A program made the translations under genes and the position numbers. Below the pieces are notes generated by a model. The model saw only the letters and a program-made list of their open reading frames with translations, did no database searches and was not told the origin of the DNA. A DNA stretch of 64,000 bases from Phascolomyces articulosus. Its lineage: Eukaryota > Mucoromycota > Mucoromycetes > Mucorales > Lichtheimiaceae. Position 1 is the stretch's first letter, and every line of letters begins with the position of its first letter. The stretch covers positions 1-64,000 of the forward strand of contig JAIXMP010000041.1 in the NCBI GenBank assembly GCA_025677815.1, read 5' to 3'. Shown in pieces: positions 34,113-46,383 of the stretch.

Positions 34113-37100
34113 AGGGAGTCCCTTCGCGTTCATTTCCATCCCTTAATGCTATCCAAAAAGAAGAACGAGTGGTGCCAGAAGGAGAGTTGATCAATTTGTC
34201 TGAGGAACAAGATGCGGAATCTGAATTATTGGCACAAACATTAGAAAAAGATAGTGATTATTTTGACTCGTTATTATCAATAAAAGAAACCGAATTGCCA
34301 CTGTATTTGATGTCGTGTAATGGTCGTGATGTGAAGGTTTTGATTGATTGTGGTGCTACAGGATCGTATGTGTCATCTGAAATCGCTATGGGATTACCAA
34401 CCAAATTTGTACAAGGTCGTGATGTTGAAACCGCTGGTGGTCATATCTTATCCATTAACAAGCAAGCTACACTAGCTTTGGATGCACAAGGCTTTAAACA
34501 TCAGGTCGTGGCGTATGTTCTCGATACCAAATTTGATTTGATCCTTGGTCGTGATTGGCTTAAGACTGTCCAACCTACACCTGATTGGGAGCTCGATATA
34601 TGGAAGGTTAACAAAAATAATCAAGAATATATTCTACGTCCTCATCATAAGCGCTCAATCCCAGAACTGTCTTACCTATTATCCCACCGTCAAGTACAAC
34701 GTTTGGATCATGCAAAGAATATCAAGGAACTGTTTTTGTGTTATGTCAAGCCAGAAGATATCAAATCAAAGACGTTGCCAAACAAGGACGTCGAGGCATT
34801 GATTACAGAATACAAGGATGTGTTTCAAGATAAGCTTCCAGGTTTACCACCAGTATGGGATGTGGAACATGCAATTGACACAGGTGATGCTGATCCAATT
34901 TCATGACCACCATTCAAAATGAGTCCTTTGGAATTGGATGAGTTACGTCGTCAACTGAAGGAGTTGCTCAATTTGGGATTAATCCGTCCTAGTACCTCTG
35001 ACTGGAGTTCTCCTGTTTTATTCGTCCGCAAAGCTGATGGCAGTATGAGAATGTGTGTGGATTATCGTGCAGTGAATCGTCTGACTAAACGACAATCTAC
35101 TCCATTACCGAGAATTGATGAATGCCTAGAAAGGTTATCTGGCGCGCAATATTTTTCAAGCATCGATCTAAAAAGTGGATATCATCAAGTTCGTATCACT
35201 GAAAATGATATTCCTAAAACAAGTTTTGGGACTCGATGGGGCTGCTATGAGTTTGTTGTACTTCCATTTGGCCTGACGAATGCACCCCCAACTTTCCAAC
35301 GTTTGATGAATTCAGTTCTTGGTGATCTTCTGGATAAGTCGGCTATGTGCTATCTTGATGACATTTTGATTTTCAGTAAGTCTCATCAGGAACACAACGT
35401 CATGTGCAACAGGTGTTGGATCGTCTTCGGGAGAACAAGCTTATTGCGAATTTAAAGAAGTGCGACTTCTTCAAGGAAGAATTAGACTTTGTTGGTTTTC
35501 ATGTTTCGTCGTCGGGTATTTTACCTTCCAAAGCAAAAATTAAAGCAGTACAAGAGTGGCCAAGACCAACAAATGTGCAAGAGGTTCGACAATTTATTGG
35601 TTTGGCTTCTCATTATCGTCGGTTCATTCAAGGTTTTGCGTCGATTGCTGCTCCACTGACTGAATTGACAAAAGGAACTGGTGCAAAAAAACGTGCCATT
35701 ATTTGGAGCGATGCTTGTGAGGAGGCCTTTTTAAAAATCAAAGACCGCATGACTGCTGCCCCCTTATTGTTGCCACCCAATCCGGAACTGCCTTATGTGA
35801 TCGAAACTGATGCATCTGATTTTGGTGCTGGAGGTGTATTATTGCAGCAAGGGCCTGATGGATCGATGCACCCTTTGGCTTTCGAGTCCAAGAAATTTTC
35901 TTCTTCAGAGCGTCTGTTCCCAACACAAGAGCGCGAGCTGTTAGCCATCTTACACTGTCTGCGACAATGGCGATGTTTTATTGAAGGCAGAGAATATATT
36001 GTCCTTAGTGACCACCATCCACTAAGTATTTCCGCTCACAAAAGAAGCCAACCCCTCGTCTGACCCTGTTGGATCGCTGAGATCGAATTATATGATCCAA
36101 ATATACAGTATAAACCTGGTAAAGATAATCATGTACCAGATCTACTGTTAAGGCGGGATGGTCCTGCTTGTGTGACTGAAGAAAAATCATTAGAACCAAA
36201 TTACTTATATGCTGTCAAGTCTATTCAAGAATCGGATTGGCCCAAGTTCTATGCCCTTCCTGAAGACAATTGGCCATCCATGTATAAAGATTTACTTCAG
36301 AAGCACAAGGATAAGTTTGTGGTGCATAATGGCATGGTATTTCGCAAGGTCAAGATTGGTCAAGAACTAAAACAAGTTCGTTATGTTTTATTTTCCCGTC
36401 GAGCAGACTTGGTACAAGATTCCCATAAATCGTTTGGTCATGCAGGCAAGACTACAGTATATGACATTTTACACAAACGTTACTGGTGGCCTAATATGCA
36501 CTCAGATATTCAAGATTGGTTGTCTTCTTGTCCTCAATGTCAACTTGCTTCTAACGCTGGCCGTAATATTCACCATGCTCCCATGAAACCATTGGATGTT
36601 CCGCCTGCCTTTTCTCGTTGGCATTTAGATTTTATTGGGGAATTGCCTACCACTGTTAAAGGTAATCGTTGGTTGCTTGTTGCCGTGGATTATGCCACCA
36701 ATTGGGTTATTTGCCGCTGTGTCCCGGATGCCACTGGTGAAGCTATTGCCAATTTTATATACGAAGAAATTGTTTTGAATTTTGGCTGTCCATCAGAAAT
36801 TTTAACTGATCGTGGTGCAAATTTCATGTCCAAAGTCCTTAGCTTTTATCTTGGCCGCCTTAAAACAAAACACCTTCTGACTTCTGCTTTCCATGCCCGT
36901 ACCAATGCGAAGGTTGAACGAACTAATGGTATTCTCAAGCAAATGATCCGTAAATATGTTCAAGGCCGTATACATCAATGGGATGAATTTGTGGAGCCTG
37001 CCGTTTTTGCTTGTCGTATTCGCAAACATCGCACCACTGGTTTTAGTCCATTTTTTTTGGTATATGGTCAAGAACCTTGCTTGCCTGGTGACCACCTACG

Positions 37101-37569
37101 TCCTTTTGTTACTTTACCTGACCCTGATTCCAATGCTATACCTGAAGTCTCTGGCCGTGTGCTTGAAGTGCGACAATTACGCCAAGCTCGTGCATTAGCA
37201 GAACAACGACTAAAAAATAATGCCGCTCAAGATAAAGCTCGCTGGGATTCCCTTTTAAAGCCTCAAAAGTTTGCCATTAATGACCATGTTTTAATGCGTC
37301 ATGAAAACAAACTGAGCCTCGAATTCAACTGGAAAGGCCCTTTCAAAATTATTGCATCTAATCCAGACACTGACATTTACCAACTTCAAGATCTTAATGG
37401 TCAAGTTTATTCTTCTTGGGTCCACACTGATCGTTTGCGTCCAATTCATGTTGGTAGACAACCACTGACTGATCCATGGTATGATCCTACTGCTGTCCGC
37501 GTTGCGGAACGTCGTCATCTGGAAGCTGCTGATCGAATTGCTGTTGTTCGAGGACGTACAACATTCTGA
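33986..37569 (+). pseudogene. gypsy pol (protease-RT-RNase H-integrase), broken by two stops and frameshifts
   Basis: The protease has LIDCGATGSYVSS (about 34340) and the LILGRDWL flap region. RT starts near 34919 and has the YLDDILIFS catalytic motif (about 35350). RNase H includes ETDASDFGAGGVL, with DHHPLS near 36010. Integrase (from about 36172) shows the H-H-C-C finger (HKSFGHAGKT ... CPQC), catalytic Asp in WHLDFIGEL, Asp in ILTDRGANF and Glu in NAKVERTNG, then a GPY/F-type module. No chromodomain follows; the end is VVRGRTTF. Defects are TGA at 34904 (probably a former CGA Arg codon), a frameshift near 35400, and a local double shift with TGA at 36061. Confidence 0.9.
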
Positions 37570-38022
37570 GGGGAGGATATTGTCGTAGCAGAATTATCGG
37601 TGTTACCCTTTTCCTTTTTTTGGATACTTCTTGTACAATTATTTTATATCTAAAAATAATCATTTTTAATAATTCTTCCGTATACTTCTTGCTGGGCACA
37701 TTATTACATCATAACTATTATCAGCGTTATTGCCAAGATGTGTAGCATCCATCATCACTATTTTTAATATTAACGTCATTGCCAAGAAACAAAGTATTAC
37801 TAGCAACCATCCATATTATTAGTATTATCCATCATAACCAGAAAACATATAAATATCCTCTCATCATTAAACAATAAAAAAGGATCTTTACGTTCTCTTT
37901 AAAATATCTTATTATCTTTATTATTCCTATTGGCTACGGTATTATCCGCCAAAAATAATTACGACAATTACACAATAAAAATACAACAATAAAATAAAAT
38001 AACTTTATAAAATAAATTATTA

Positions 38023-38095
38023 TGAGCAAGGTAGGGGTCGAACCTACGATCTCCTGATTCGTAGTCAGGCGCCTTATCCATTTGGCCACATGCCC
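38023..38095 (-). tRNA. tRNA-Arg (anticodon ACG)
   Basis: It folds as a full cloverleaf on the minus strand. The acceptor is GGGCATG/CTTGCTC (one T-T mismatch and one G-T pair). The D arm contains the A-box TGGCCAAATGG. The anticodon stem is CCTGA/TCAGG with loop CTACGAA (anticodon ACG). The T arm is GTAGG-TTCGACC-CCTAC with the B box GGTTCGACC, and the discriminator is A. No intron is present. The tRNA 3' end lies 57 bp from the 3' LTR of the gypsy element. Confidence 0.88.
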
Positions 38096-38338
38096 ACTTG
38101 TTGATTTGTTGCGTCTGAGAAGAATTTTGAAAGGAATTCGTCATCAGCTGGTCACGTGACCTCAAGATAATGATTCAAACCTAAGAACCTAGGTCGACCA
38201 ACCAGATCGCATCGGTGAAATGTTTCTCTGGAAGGTTTATTTATAGATAGATGGGTTGATTAACTATCTTATTTTTAATAATCCCTATCTATCCCTATAT
38301 TATATTGTCCCCTTATCACTCTAGATAATTATAACTAC
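38096..38338. other. tRNA upstream region
   Basis: This is a short, less AT-rich spacer between the 5' end of the tRNA and the first LTR-D fragment. It contains no ORF. Confidence 0.5.
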
Positions 38339-38422
38339 TGTTATATCTAATATATAATAGCTTCATAATAAATAATAATTCTTCATTATTATTATTATTA
38401 TTATTACTGTCATTTACCCTAT
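38339..38422 (+). repeat. solo LTR family D, left piece (right piece at 51686-52045)
   Basis: It begins TGTTATATCTAATATA and follows the family-D consensus through the ATT trinucleotide run to CATTTACCCTAT. The next consensus bases (TATATCTCACTTGTG) reappear only at 51686. The 13.3 kb between is the second chromodomain-DDE transposon with everything nested in it. The outer flanks ACTAC and AACAT do not match. Confidence 0.75.
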
Positions 38423-38853
38423 AAGGAACAAATCTATTTTATAAAAATTTATTTATTTTATAGTATCTAATTATTTTTTAATATATAATTTTTGATAAAA
38501 AATAAAACTAAAATTAAGTTTTTTATTATTATTGTATCCAATATACAATAGCTTCACAATAAATAATAATTCTTCACTATTATTATTATTATTACTGTCA
38601 TTCACCCTATATCTCACTTGTGTGGTGATTCTATTTAGATAATTACTTATGTTATACATAGTATTGCACCATCCTCTTTTATATATTATTAATTATGCTA
38701 GATCATGCAATCCTTCTAATAATATCATTTATAGTCTACTTAAATATACTATCCTTATAACACATAATTCAAATGATGCAATCTATATTCTAATATTACA
38801 CCATAATATGCAAGTTGTGATAGTCCATCTATGATGAGCACTTTCTTATAAAT

Positions 38854-39295
38854 TGTTGTATTAATAAGATCAAAAAATAAAAGAAATAAGCAAGAGATGA
38901 TATAAGTCAACGAGACCCAAAATAATTCAGTGTGTTTTTTATTATGATTCAAAAAATAATCTCTCTATTTATACTAATTTGCTCATCATAGATGGACTGC
39001 CACTACGTGTGTATTACAGTATCATATTTCTTATGGACCACATCATTTAAATTATATATGCTATAAAACTGTGTGAATAATGGAAGTTATAGAACGTGTG
39101 AATGATAATAGTGGGAATCAAGAAGTGAATTATGTGTTTGCATAATGAATAATATGCATAGGAGAAAAGCATAATCTGTGTCACAGTAGCTGTACTTCAA
39201 ATATAATTACCACACAAGTGAGGCAAAGGGTGAATAGCATTTTCTATTATGAATAATAATAATAATTAAGAAGCTATTGTATGTTGGATACAACA
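38854..39295 (-). mobile_element. solo LTR family E
   Basis: This 442-bp LTR, TGTTGTATTAATAAG...GGATACAACA, is flanked by perfect TAAAT duplications at 38849-38853 and 39296-39300. Sense is judged from TATAAATAGAGAG followed by AATAAAA on the minus strand. A fragment of the same family opens the window (1-197). Confidence 0.9.
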
Positions 39296-39356
39296 TAAAT
39301 AGAGAGATTATTTTTTTATCTTAATAAACTTCAGTTCATTATTTTTGGGTCTCATT

Positions 39357-39785
39357 TGAGATGAAATGGTAATAAAATCGAATGTAAAAATAAAGAGACA
39401 GATAAGAATATAGTTGAGAATCTTTTTATTGTTCAAATTTGCTCATATTTATATGTTTTGTCTATCTAATGTAATGATGTTGTTCACTAGATCATTCTAG
39501 TACTATGTTTCACTGACTTTGATTAAAGGACGATTGATATCCAATTATTCAAGTGTATACGTGTACTTGGTTCTAGATATTTCTTTATGTACCTAGCAAT
39601 AGGTGTATTATCCTGTTTAGTAATCATTCTTCATCTTTCTTCTGTATTCCAGATTATTAGTAATGAGGAACAAATCAAGAGTGATATAGTGTGTTATTGG
39701 TTATATCATGTTTTATTATGGAATGATGTTTAACCGGTTATTTATGAATAAGTGAATCTATCATGTATTAGTGTGGTTCACCACA
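39357..39785 (-). mobile_element. solo LTR family C
   Basis: This 429-bp LTR is flanked by TCATT (39352-39356) and TCGTT (39786-39790). The undisturbed family-D sequence at this place has TCGTT-like bases, so the left copy has probably changed G to A. Confidence 0.9.
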
Positions 39786-39871
39786 TCGTTGACTTATCTT
39801 ATCTCCTTTTATTCTTTTTATTGATTGATTTCTCTCTGATACAATAGTTATTAATAAAAATATAATACAAT

Positions 39872-41089
39872 ATGGGTTCTATAGAATATATAGCTGATAA
39901 GTATATTTATGAAAATTATAAACAATATAAAAAATATAAGACTAATTTAAAAAAGGAAATTGATAATATTGTATTAAATAAATGGTGTTTTTTAGATAAA
40001 GACTAGGGTAAAATTACAAAAAAAATATAAATATTAAACTAAATTAAAAGTAATTAAAAATATAAATACTATTAAAAATAAATTAAAAAATAAATTAGGG
40101 TATATTTCTATTTTCTTCTTTTTAAATGAATTATATACAAATAAAGAATATCCAGGTCCTTATCTAGAAGTAGATAAAGGTTTATATTTAATATATCATC
40201 TTATAAATAGTCATTCTCATATTGAAATAAATAAAGATATATCTTCAACATCATATTATAGATTATATAAAAATTTTTAGGTTACTAATTATAAAAAATT
40301 AAATAAGAAAGTAAATGGTTATTTAATAGATATGTTTAGTAATATTAAAATAAGAATTTTATCTGCTCTTATAAAAAATCCTAAATATTTTAAGCATATT
40401 ACATTAATGTTAGATAGATATGATAGCACTATTAAATATAATAAACTAGATATTCCTTTATAGAAAAAATGGTCATATAAATTAAAAACAAGTGGGTTAC
40501 ATATATAAGTTTTAATAGATATTAATGAAATGGTTATATTTGTTAGCAAAAGTAAATTATGTAGTGAAAGTAATGATAGTTCAATGTTTCTTAATATGAA
40601 ATTATATAATAAAATTTATAAACATGATTGTGTTGCTTTTAATGGAGGATATACATTATTTATAAACTAGTTTATTGAATTATATAGTAGTAAAGGATAT
40701 GATGATATAAGTAATAAAATCTTTTTTATCCTATCTATAAAGAAAATAATATTGAATTAAATGAAGAAGAAAAATATTTTAATAAAGTTTTTAGAAAATT
40801 TAGAACTACAGTAGAAAATCAATTCTGTGAATTACATAATATATTTAAACAATTTAGTAATAATAATTCAATAATTAAAACATCTGATTATAAATATATA
40901 AATTTATAGTTAAAAGTTTCTTTTTTATTAAAAAATATTAAGCAGTACTCTGAAAAATTCAATATAATTACTCAACCACATCATAAACTTTAGGAAATAA
41001 ATAATTTTAAATTTCCTTATAAACAAAGACTAATTGATATTATTTATATAAATGATTTGGAACAGTTGGAAAAAATAAATGAGATAACA
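39872..41089 (+). pseudogene. chromodomain-DDE transposase copy 2, N-terminal and catalytic part
   Basis: The ATG at 39872 opens MGSIEYIADKYIYENYKQYK. Conserved family blocks follow: NKEYPGPYLEVDKGLYL, YYRLYKNF-stop-VTNYKK, MFSNIKIRILSALI, LMLDRYDSTIKY, VAFNGGYTLFIN, KFRTTVENQFCELH. Stops replace Trp (TGG to TAG) and Gln (CAA/CAG to TAA/TAG) at homologous positions, and there is a frameshift near 40725. The second catalytic Asp is now Asn (FNGGY against FDGGY in copy 1), a G-to-A change. The frame stops at the left end of the tnp2 element and continues at 48379. Confidence 0.8.
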
Positions 41090-41490
41090 TACTGTAAAAA
41101 AATTTCTAAGAATTTACCTAACTTCCTAACTAAAAAACCTGAATTCAGGTAAATAGAAATTCATATTTCTAGGAGGAGAAAAAGAAACTTAAATTTTGGT
41201 TTTTTTGGGTTTATTGTCCAAGAAAAAACCTGAATTATGGTTTTTTTCACTTCAGTTCATTTTGAGTCCCTTTAGTTAAAGTTCCCTACTCTTCTTTTTT
41301 TGGTTTAATGTTTTTTTTTACTTAATTGAGTTACTAACCATTCATCGCGTTAACCTTTTGTCCTTGTTATTGCTGTTTTTTTTTAGCAAGGGAAACAATT
41401 TAGCAGAATTAATGTTTTTAACTTTTTTTCTTTTTATTGCTAACTTGTTTTTTTTCTCACAACAATTTAACCAATCATTAAACATTTTCA

Positions 41491-44400
41491 ATGCCGGAAC
41501 CTACTGCCAATTTTAGACCATTTTATTATGTGTCGTGTACACAATTCTTTAATCAATCTGCCAGAAGGATCAATAAAACCGAACATATTATGAATTATGG
41601 AAATGATGAGAATAACTCATAGGTATATTTTCAAAATAGGAACAGTAGCTTTCAATGAATTACACATAGATCAAATAAATGTCTACCTAATACCTAATAT
41701 CTTTTCCTTTTATTAAGACTATTAATGAAGAATTTGATGTAACTGAATTTTCTACTTATGATAACGAAGTTTCAAATAAGGAGGAGAGATTCCAGATTCA
41801 TTGTGGATCAATTAGTAATATGATGGCATAGGTTATAGGGTGGTTATGGCGAGCTTTTAATTAATATATTTTATATAATTGAAAATGTGTTTAGAAATGA
41901 ATGAAAACCAAACAAATCCATTAAAGCAACGATCACCTATAAATGTATCGTTTTCTATGCCATCGGATGATTTTTTTAAGCATATTGATGTATCTGTTGA
42001 TTTATACAAAATTGCTAAAAAATCAAAGATGTCTCATGTAAATTTTGACAAGCAAAGAAAGATCATAAATAACTACATTGATACTGTTGCAGATCTGGAA
42101 CAACCACCACCTCCATTATATACACATTATAAATCATGTACACATGTCATAAAACAATTTCCAATCAAATTAACAGCATATGATATGTGTCCAATGGGAT
42201 GTAAAATGTATGTAGATGGAGACAGTAGTGACTCTTGCATGCATTACAGTGAAAAAAGATAATGTGAAAAGCGCAATGCATAAGGCGACATAATCTGACA
42301 ACCTAGCGCCACTATAAAACAGCTATCAGTCCTTCAGCAGCTTGCCCTTATGGTACATGATCGTTATACATGTGAATTACTACACTATAGAGCCAATAGA
42401 GATGTAGATCCAAATGCCATGACTAATGTATTTGACAGGAAAATCTTTAAGAAAGCAGAACCACAATATTTTCAAAATGAGCTTATAATAGCAGTAGGCA
42501 TTTATATAGACAGATACACAAAATTCTCTACCCAATTAACTATTTGCCATTTGATTATTTTGAATTTTCCGCCAACTATATGCACTGAACAAGAATATAT
42601 GTTGCAATGCTTTTATAGCTATAGAAAGCATGCTCCAAAGGATTTAAAGAGTTTTCTTTTACCAACAATTAATGAATTTAAAATTCTTGAAGATCATGGG
42701 ATGAAAGTGTAAACAGATGATGGCAAATTTTTAATCAAGGCACATATTTTATTTGTAGGTATATATTGATTCACAAGTTACATTAGTTTTCTATATTAAT
42801 AATAATAAATATTAACTATTTACCAAAATATTTAGGTGGAGATATACCAGCATTGGCCAAAATGTGTTCTCACGCTTCTCATTTACATCAATATGGTTGT
42901 TATATATGCTATATTAATAAATTTGATGTACTAGAACAAACTACAAACCAAGAGGAAAAGCTGCTGCATTTAGGCATAATGCAGACTTCAAAGAATCAAA
43001 AGTAGATTTATCACCTTTTGGACAAAAGCTAAGCATGTTCGCTCATTTTAAAATGCACCATGGTCCATCTTACTATGTGCTTGACTCCATGCATTTGTTA
43101 TATTACGGTCTTAGGAAACAGATAATCCAACTATTGGTGGGAAAAGAGTATATGATAACAGGTATAAAAGGACCCTTGAAGCTAAATATAGCAGAAGCAT
43201 TGGACATCGACAGTTGGATACAAAACTCCACAACAACTCAGCTACTAGGTTTTTCTAGCAAATATAACAATTTATCCATAGAGGGTACTAGTTACCAAGC
43301 AGTAGATTATATGTATTTTTTACGATTCTTATTACCTACTATCATTGCTAATACTATTCCACATATTCACGACCTATAGTATTAGCCTTATCCAAGATCG
43401 TACAAATTGGTTCAAGTCGATCTGTGACAAAGTTGGATATTGAAGAAGTTCAAAAAATGATTGATTTTTGGCACAAATAGCTTATGGATCAGATCAAGGA
43501 TAAATGCATAGTACTGAAAATATTTACAATCATGGAGCATTACCTGACCTATATACCTTATTTTCTTATTAAACTCAGCCCAATGCCTTACTATAGTTGT
43601 TTTCTACAAGAGCAAATGGTTGGTGTAATGAAATCATATATTATATCCTGACGTTACCTAGGGTTAATGCAGGTAGTTATTACTATTATTATTATTATTA
43701 TGTGTTTGTTTACATTTACTAATAGGGTGCTTATTAGGTAATGAGATGCTTAATCTCGCAGCAGAAAGACATAGTGAACGAATCACTTGTAATGATGATG
43801 AAAATGATGAAAATGGCAGTAGTGCTGAATCTGAAGAAGCTGGGGCATTACCAGAATTTCTGACATATAGATCAAAAAAAGATAGCTTAACTGAAAATGA
43901 CCATGATCTGGATAGCCCACAGATTTGGATACCTTTTACTACTAAGACAATGCAATGCTTATCTAATATGTATAGCTTTGATATGACAAAGAAGGTATAT
44001 TTAATATATTATTAGATGGTGGGGTTATAAATATTGAGAGGATGTGCTAAATAATAATGCTACTATCCATTTAGACACAATTTTATTATCAGGTGTTTGA
44101 AAGAAAAGAAGTACTAGTTAGACCAAATGATAAAGTAATCATTGGATCGAAACTTTAGAAAGGAGATGGGTTTGGAAAAACAACTGGACTTCACAATAGA
44201 ACGGTCTATAGGGTATTAGAGCAACATAGTTCATCTAAATGAAAGAACAACATGGTAAAGCTATCCTTGAAGCTCAATACCAATGGTTAGTATAATAACT
44301 GTATGAATTTAGTTGATATGATATACTATACAGAAATATTAACCTATTTCTGTTATGAAGTTGATGATGCGAGGGCACTATTAGCTATCATAAAGATATA

Positions 44401-44590
44401 TGAAGTATTTGACCCTGGTGAGGTTGGTGCTTGGCCATACAGGACAAAGAAATCAACAATAATACAAACTGTTGTTAATGTAAATAACATAATTGGTATT
44501 GTTTGGTCCATTGAAAGTTCTTCTAAGCGACATTATTTATGTACAGTTGAAGATCCCAGCAGAAAAAAGGTAAAAAATGTTGATAAATAA
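41491..44590 (+). pseudogene. tnp2-like transposase, multiply interrupted
   Basis: The likely start is MPEPTANFRPFYYVSC at 41491. Recognisable blocks in order are a Cys motif CPMGCKMYVDGDSSDSC (about 42190-42235); FSTQLTICHLIILNFPP; LPTINEFKILEDHGMKV; then after an intron GGDIPALAKMCSHASHLHQY; then YYVLDSMHLLYYGLRKQI (about 43070-43115). These correspond to the plant and fungal tnp2 pattern (DxMH.LYLG). Later comes a QEQMVGVMKSY-like block, an acidic stretch (DDENDENGSSAESEEA), and a C-terminal tail with YFCYEVDDARALLAII. Stops and at least one frame change interrupt it. Introns explain some gaps, but in-frame stops within conserved blocks show it is dead. Confidence 0.72.
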
Positions 44591-44999
44591 GGAAAAATAA
44601 TAACAAAAGATATATTAGGAAAACTTTCATATGTGTGGTAGAAAACGCACTTTATGTGTAGTATATATTGTCTAGATGTAGCTTAGATATAGTCTTTTTT
44701 TCTCTTCTTTCTTCTTTCCTCTTACTATTTTTCATTTTTTTTTAAAAGAAATAAAAACACATATTCTTTATTACTCCCTATCTTTACATATTATATTATA
44801 TAATAGAAAGCAATTCACCTATTCCTGTAAACAATTCCCTGTCATCTATAAACTCACCTTAAGTCTATTCTCCCAGTAACTACTCAAACCATTATATTTC
44901 CAGAAATGCCACTGATGGAACATCTATCGATCTCAAAGTTACAAGATCTATAAATAATGTTAACAACAGTATAACCAGTATGAATTCTATGATAGGTTT

Positions 45000-46383
45000 T
45001 GTTATATCCAACATACAATGGCTTCACAATAAATAATAATTCTTCATTATTATTATTATTATTACTGTCATTCACCCTATATCTCACTTGTGCGGTGATT
45101 CTATTTGGATAATTACTTATGTTACACACAGTATTGCACCATCCTCTTTAACATATTGTTAATTATGCTGGATCACGCAATCCTTCTAATAATATCATTC
45201 ATGGTCTACTTAAATATACTGTCCTTATAACACGCAATGGGAACTAATCATTAAATATAAATTTATATTATTAGCATTAATTTTGGAACCCTTTGTTGAT
45301 CAAACATAATTAACAAAACATTTAATTTAATATTTAAAATCTGATATTATTTTTCATTAAATACTTTTTAATTAAATCTTTTTCATTAAAGTCTTTTTCA
45401 TTAACCTAAGAATTTTGTGATTCATCATAATCTTTCCATTTTACTAAAAATATATAATCATTATCATTTAATTTATGTTCCAATATGTTCTCTATTTCAT
45501 AAAAGTTATTATTTTTATTTATATCTCTAATTAAATTTATATTTATCTTTCTAGCACTTTTCCCTTTTTTTCTCTTTTTTTTGTTTATATTTTTATATTC
45601 AGGAAAATCAACTTCTTCTGTTTCACTATTATTATCAGCTGCATTTTCAGAATTATTTAAGACATCATTATCAATCATCATTTCATTATCATTTATATGT
45701 AAATCATCAAAACTTTTTTGTATTTCAGATATATATTTTATTTTTTCCATTTGTTTTATTTCATTATTTAATACAATATCAATCAACTTATTGTCTGTTG
45801 GAAATTCAAAATTATTTTCAACCCAAAGTTTATGGTGTTCTTGTGTAATTATATTGAATGTTTCTGAAAATATTTTTATATTTTTTAATAGAAACGCTAC
45901 TTTCATTTGTAGATTAACGTATTTATAATCATCTGTTTTTAAAGTTGATGTTGTATCCAACATACAATGGCTTCACAATAAATAATAATTCTTCATTATT
46001 ATTATTATTATTACTGTCATTCACCCTATATCTCACTTGTGCGGTGATTCTATTTGGATAATTACTTATGTTACACACAGTATTGCACCATCCTCTTTCA
46101 CATATTGTTAATTATGCTGGATCACGCAATCCTTCTAACGATATCATTCATGGTCTACTTAAATATACTGTCCTCATAACACGCAATCCAAATGATGCAA
46201 TCTATATTCTAATATTACACCATAATGTGCAAGTTGTGATAGTCCATCCATGATGAGCACTTTCTTATAAATAGAGAGATTATTTTTTATCTTAATAAAC
46301 TTCAGTGGATTATTTTCAGGTCTTGTTGACTTATCTCGTCTCCTTTTATTCTTTTTATTGATTGATTTCTCTCTGATACAACA
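45000..46383 (+). mobile_element. LTR-D composite with an enclosed chromodomain-DDE fragment
   Basis: GGTTT duplications (44995-44999, 46384-46388) bound the whole block. From 45000 to 45238 is the left half of an LTR-D, ending CACGCAAT. Then comes a chromodomain-DDE fragment (45239-45948, minus), then a full 435-bp LTR-D (45949-46383). This is explained by transposon insertion into an LTR-D, a second LTR-D landing in the transposon, and recombination between the two LTRs deleting the transposon's other half. Confidence 0.75.
45239..45948 (-). pseudogene. chromodomain-DDE transposase copy 3, C-terminal part
   Basis: On the minus strand it reads YKYVNLQMKVAFLLKN, HHKLWVENNFEFPTD, an acidic linker, KKRKKGKSARKI, then the chromodomain FYEIENILEHKLNDNDYIFL, VKWKDYDESQNS and TAG at 45406 where copy 1 has Trp. 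The frame continues as VNEKDFNEKDLIKKY. The terminal sequence GGGAACTAAT at 45239 matches the 3' end of copy 1 (complement GAGGACTAAT). The N-terminal half is absent. Confidence 0.8.

Larger units (their letters stand above)
32603..37966 (+). mobile_element. Ty3/gypsy LTR retrotransposon, nearly complete, lightly mutated
   Basis: The two LTRs are each 386 bp (32603-32988 and 37581-37966) with termini TGTCG...CGACA. They differ at only about three positions, so insertion was recent. A possible primer-binding site, TGGTAGCGAAAG, lies 2 bp after the 5' LTR. A polypurine tract GAGGGGAGGA lies directly before the 3' LTR. Between them gag and pol are in the order protease, RT, RNase H, integrase. 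No target duplication is found (TATAA on the left, ATTAC on the right), perhaps from recombination with the LTR just upstream. The base composition is clearly less AT-rich than the surroundings. Confidence 0.93.
38530..39846 (+). mobile_element. solo LTR family D in the transposon 5' region, itself carrying LTR E and LTR C
   Basis: The family-D start TATTGTATCC (from TGTTGTATCC) and end GATACAATA are flanked by ATTAT and GTTAT, a 5-bp duplication with one change. The consensus is interrupted at TTATAAAT by LTR E and at GGGTCTCATT by LTR C. Both are bounded by their own duplications. Confidence 0.8.

Noticed and set aside
36172..37569. Chromodomain on the gypsy integrase (chromovirus)
   Set aside because: After the GPY/F-like module the protein ends VVRGRTTF. 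No chromodomain pattern is visible.
37968..38165. Minus-strand ORF of 65 codons
   Set aside because: It is the translation of the tRNA-Arg gene and its flanks.
38649..38834. Repeated 61-codon ORF (also near 46068, 51727 and 54775)
   Set aside because: It is the same frame of the family-D LTR in four copies. It has no independent start context and spans presumed promoter sequence, so it is not treated as a gene.
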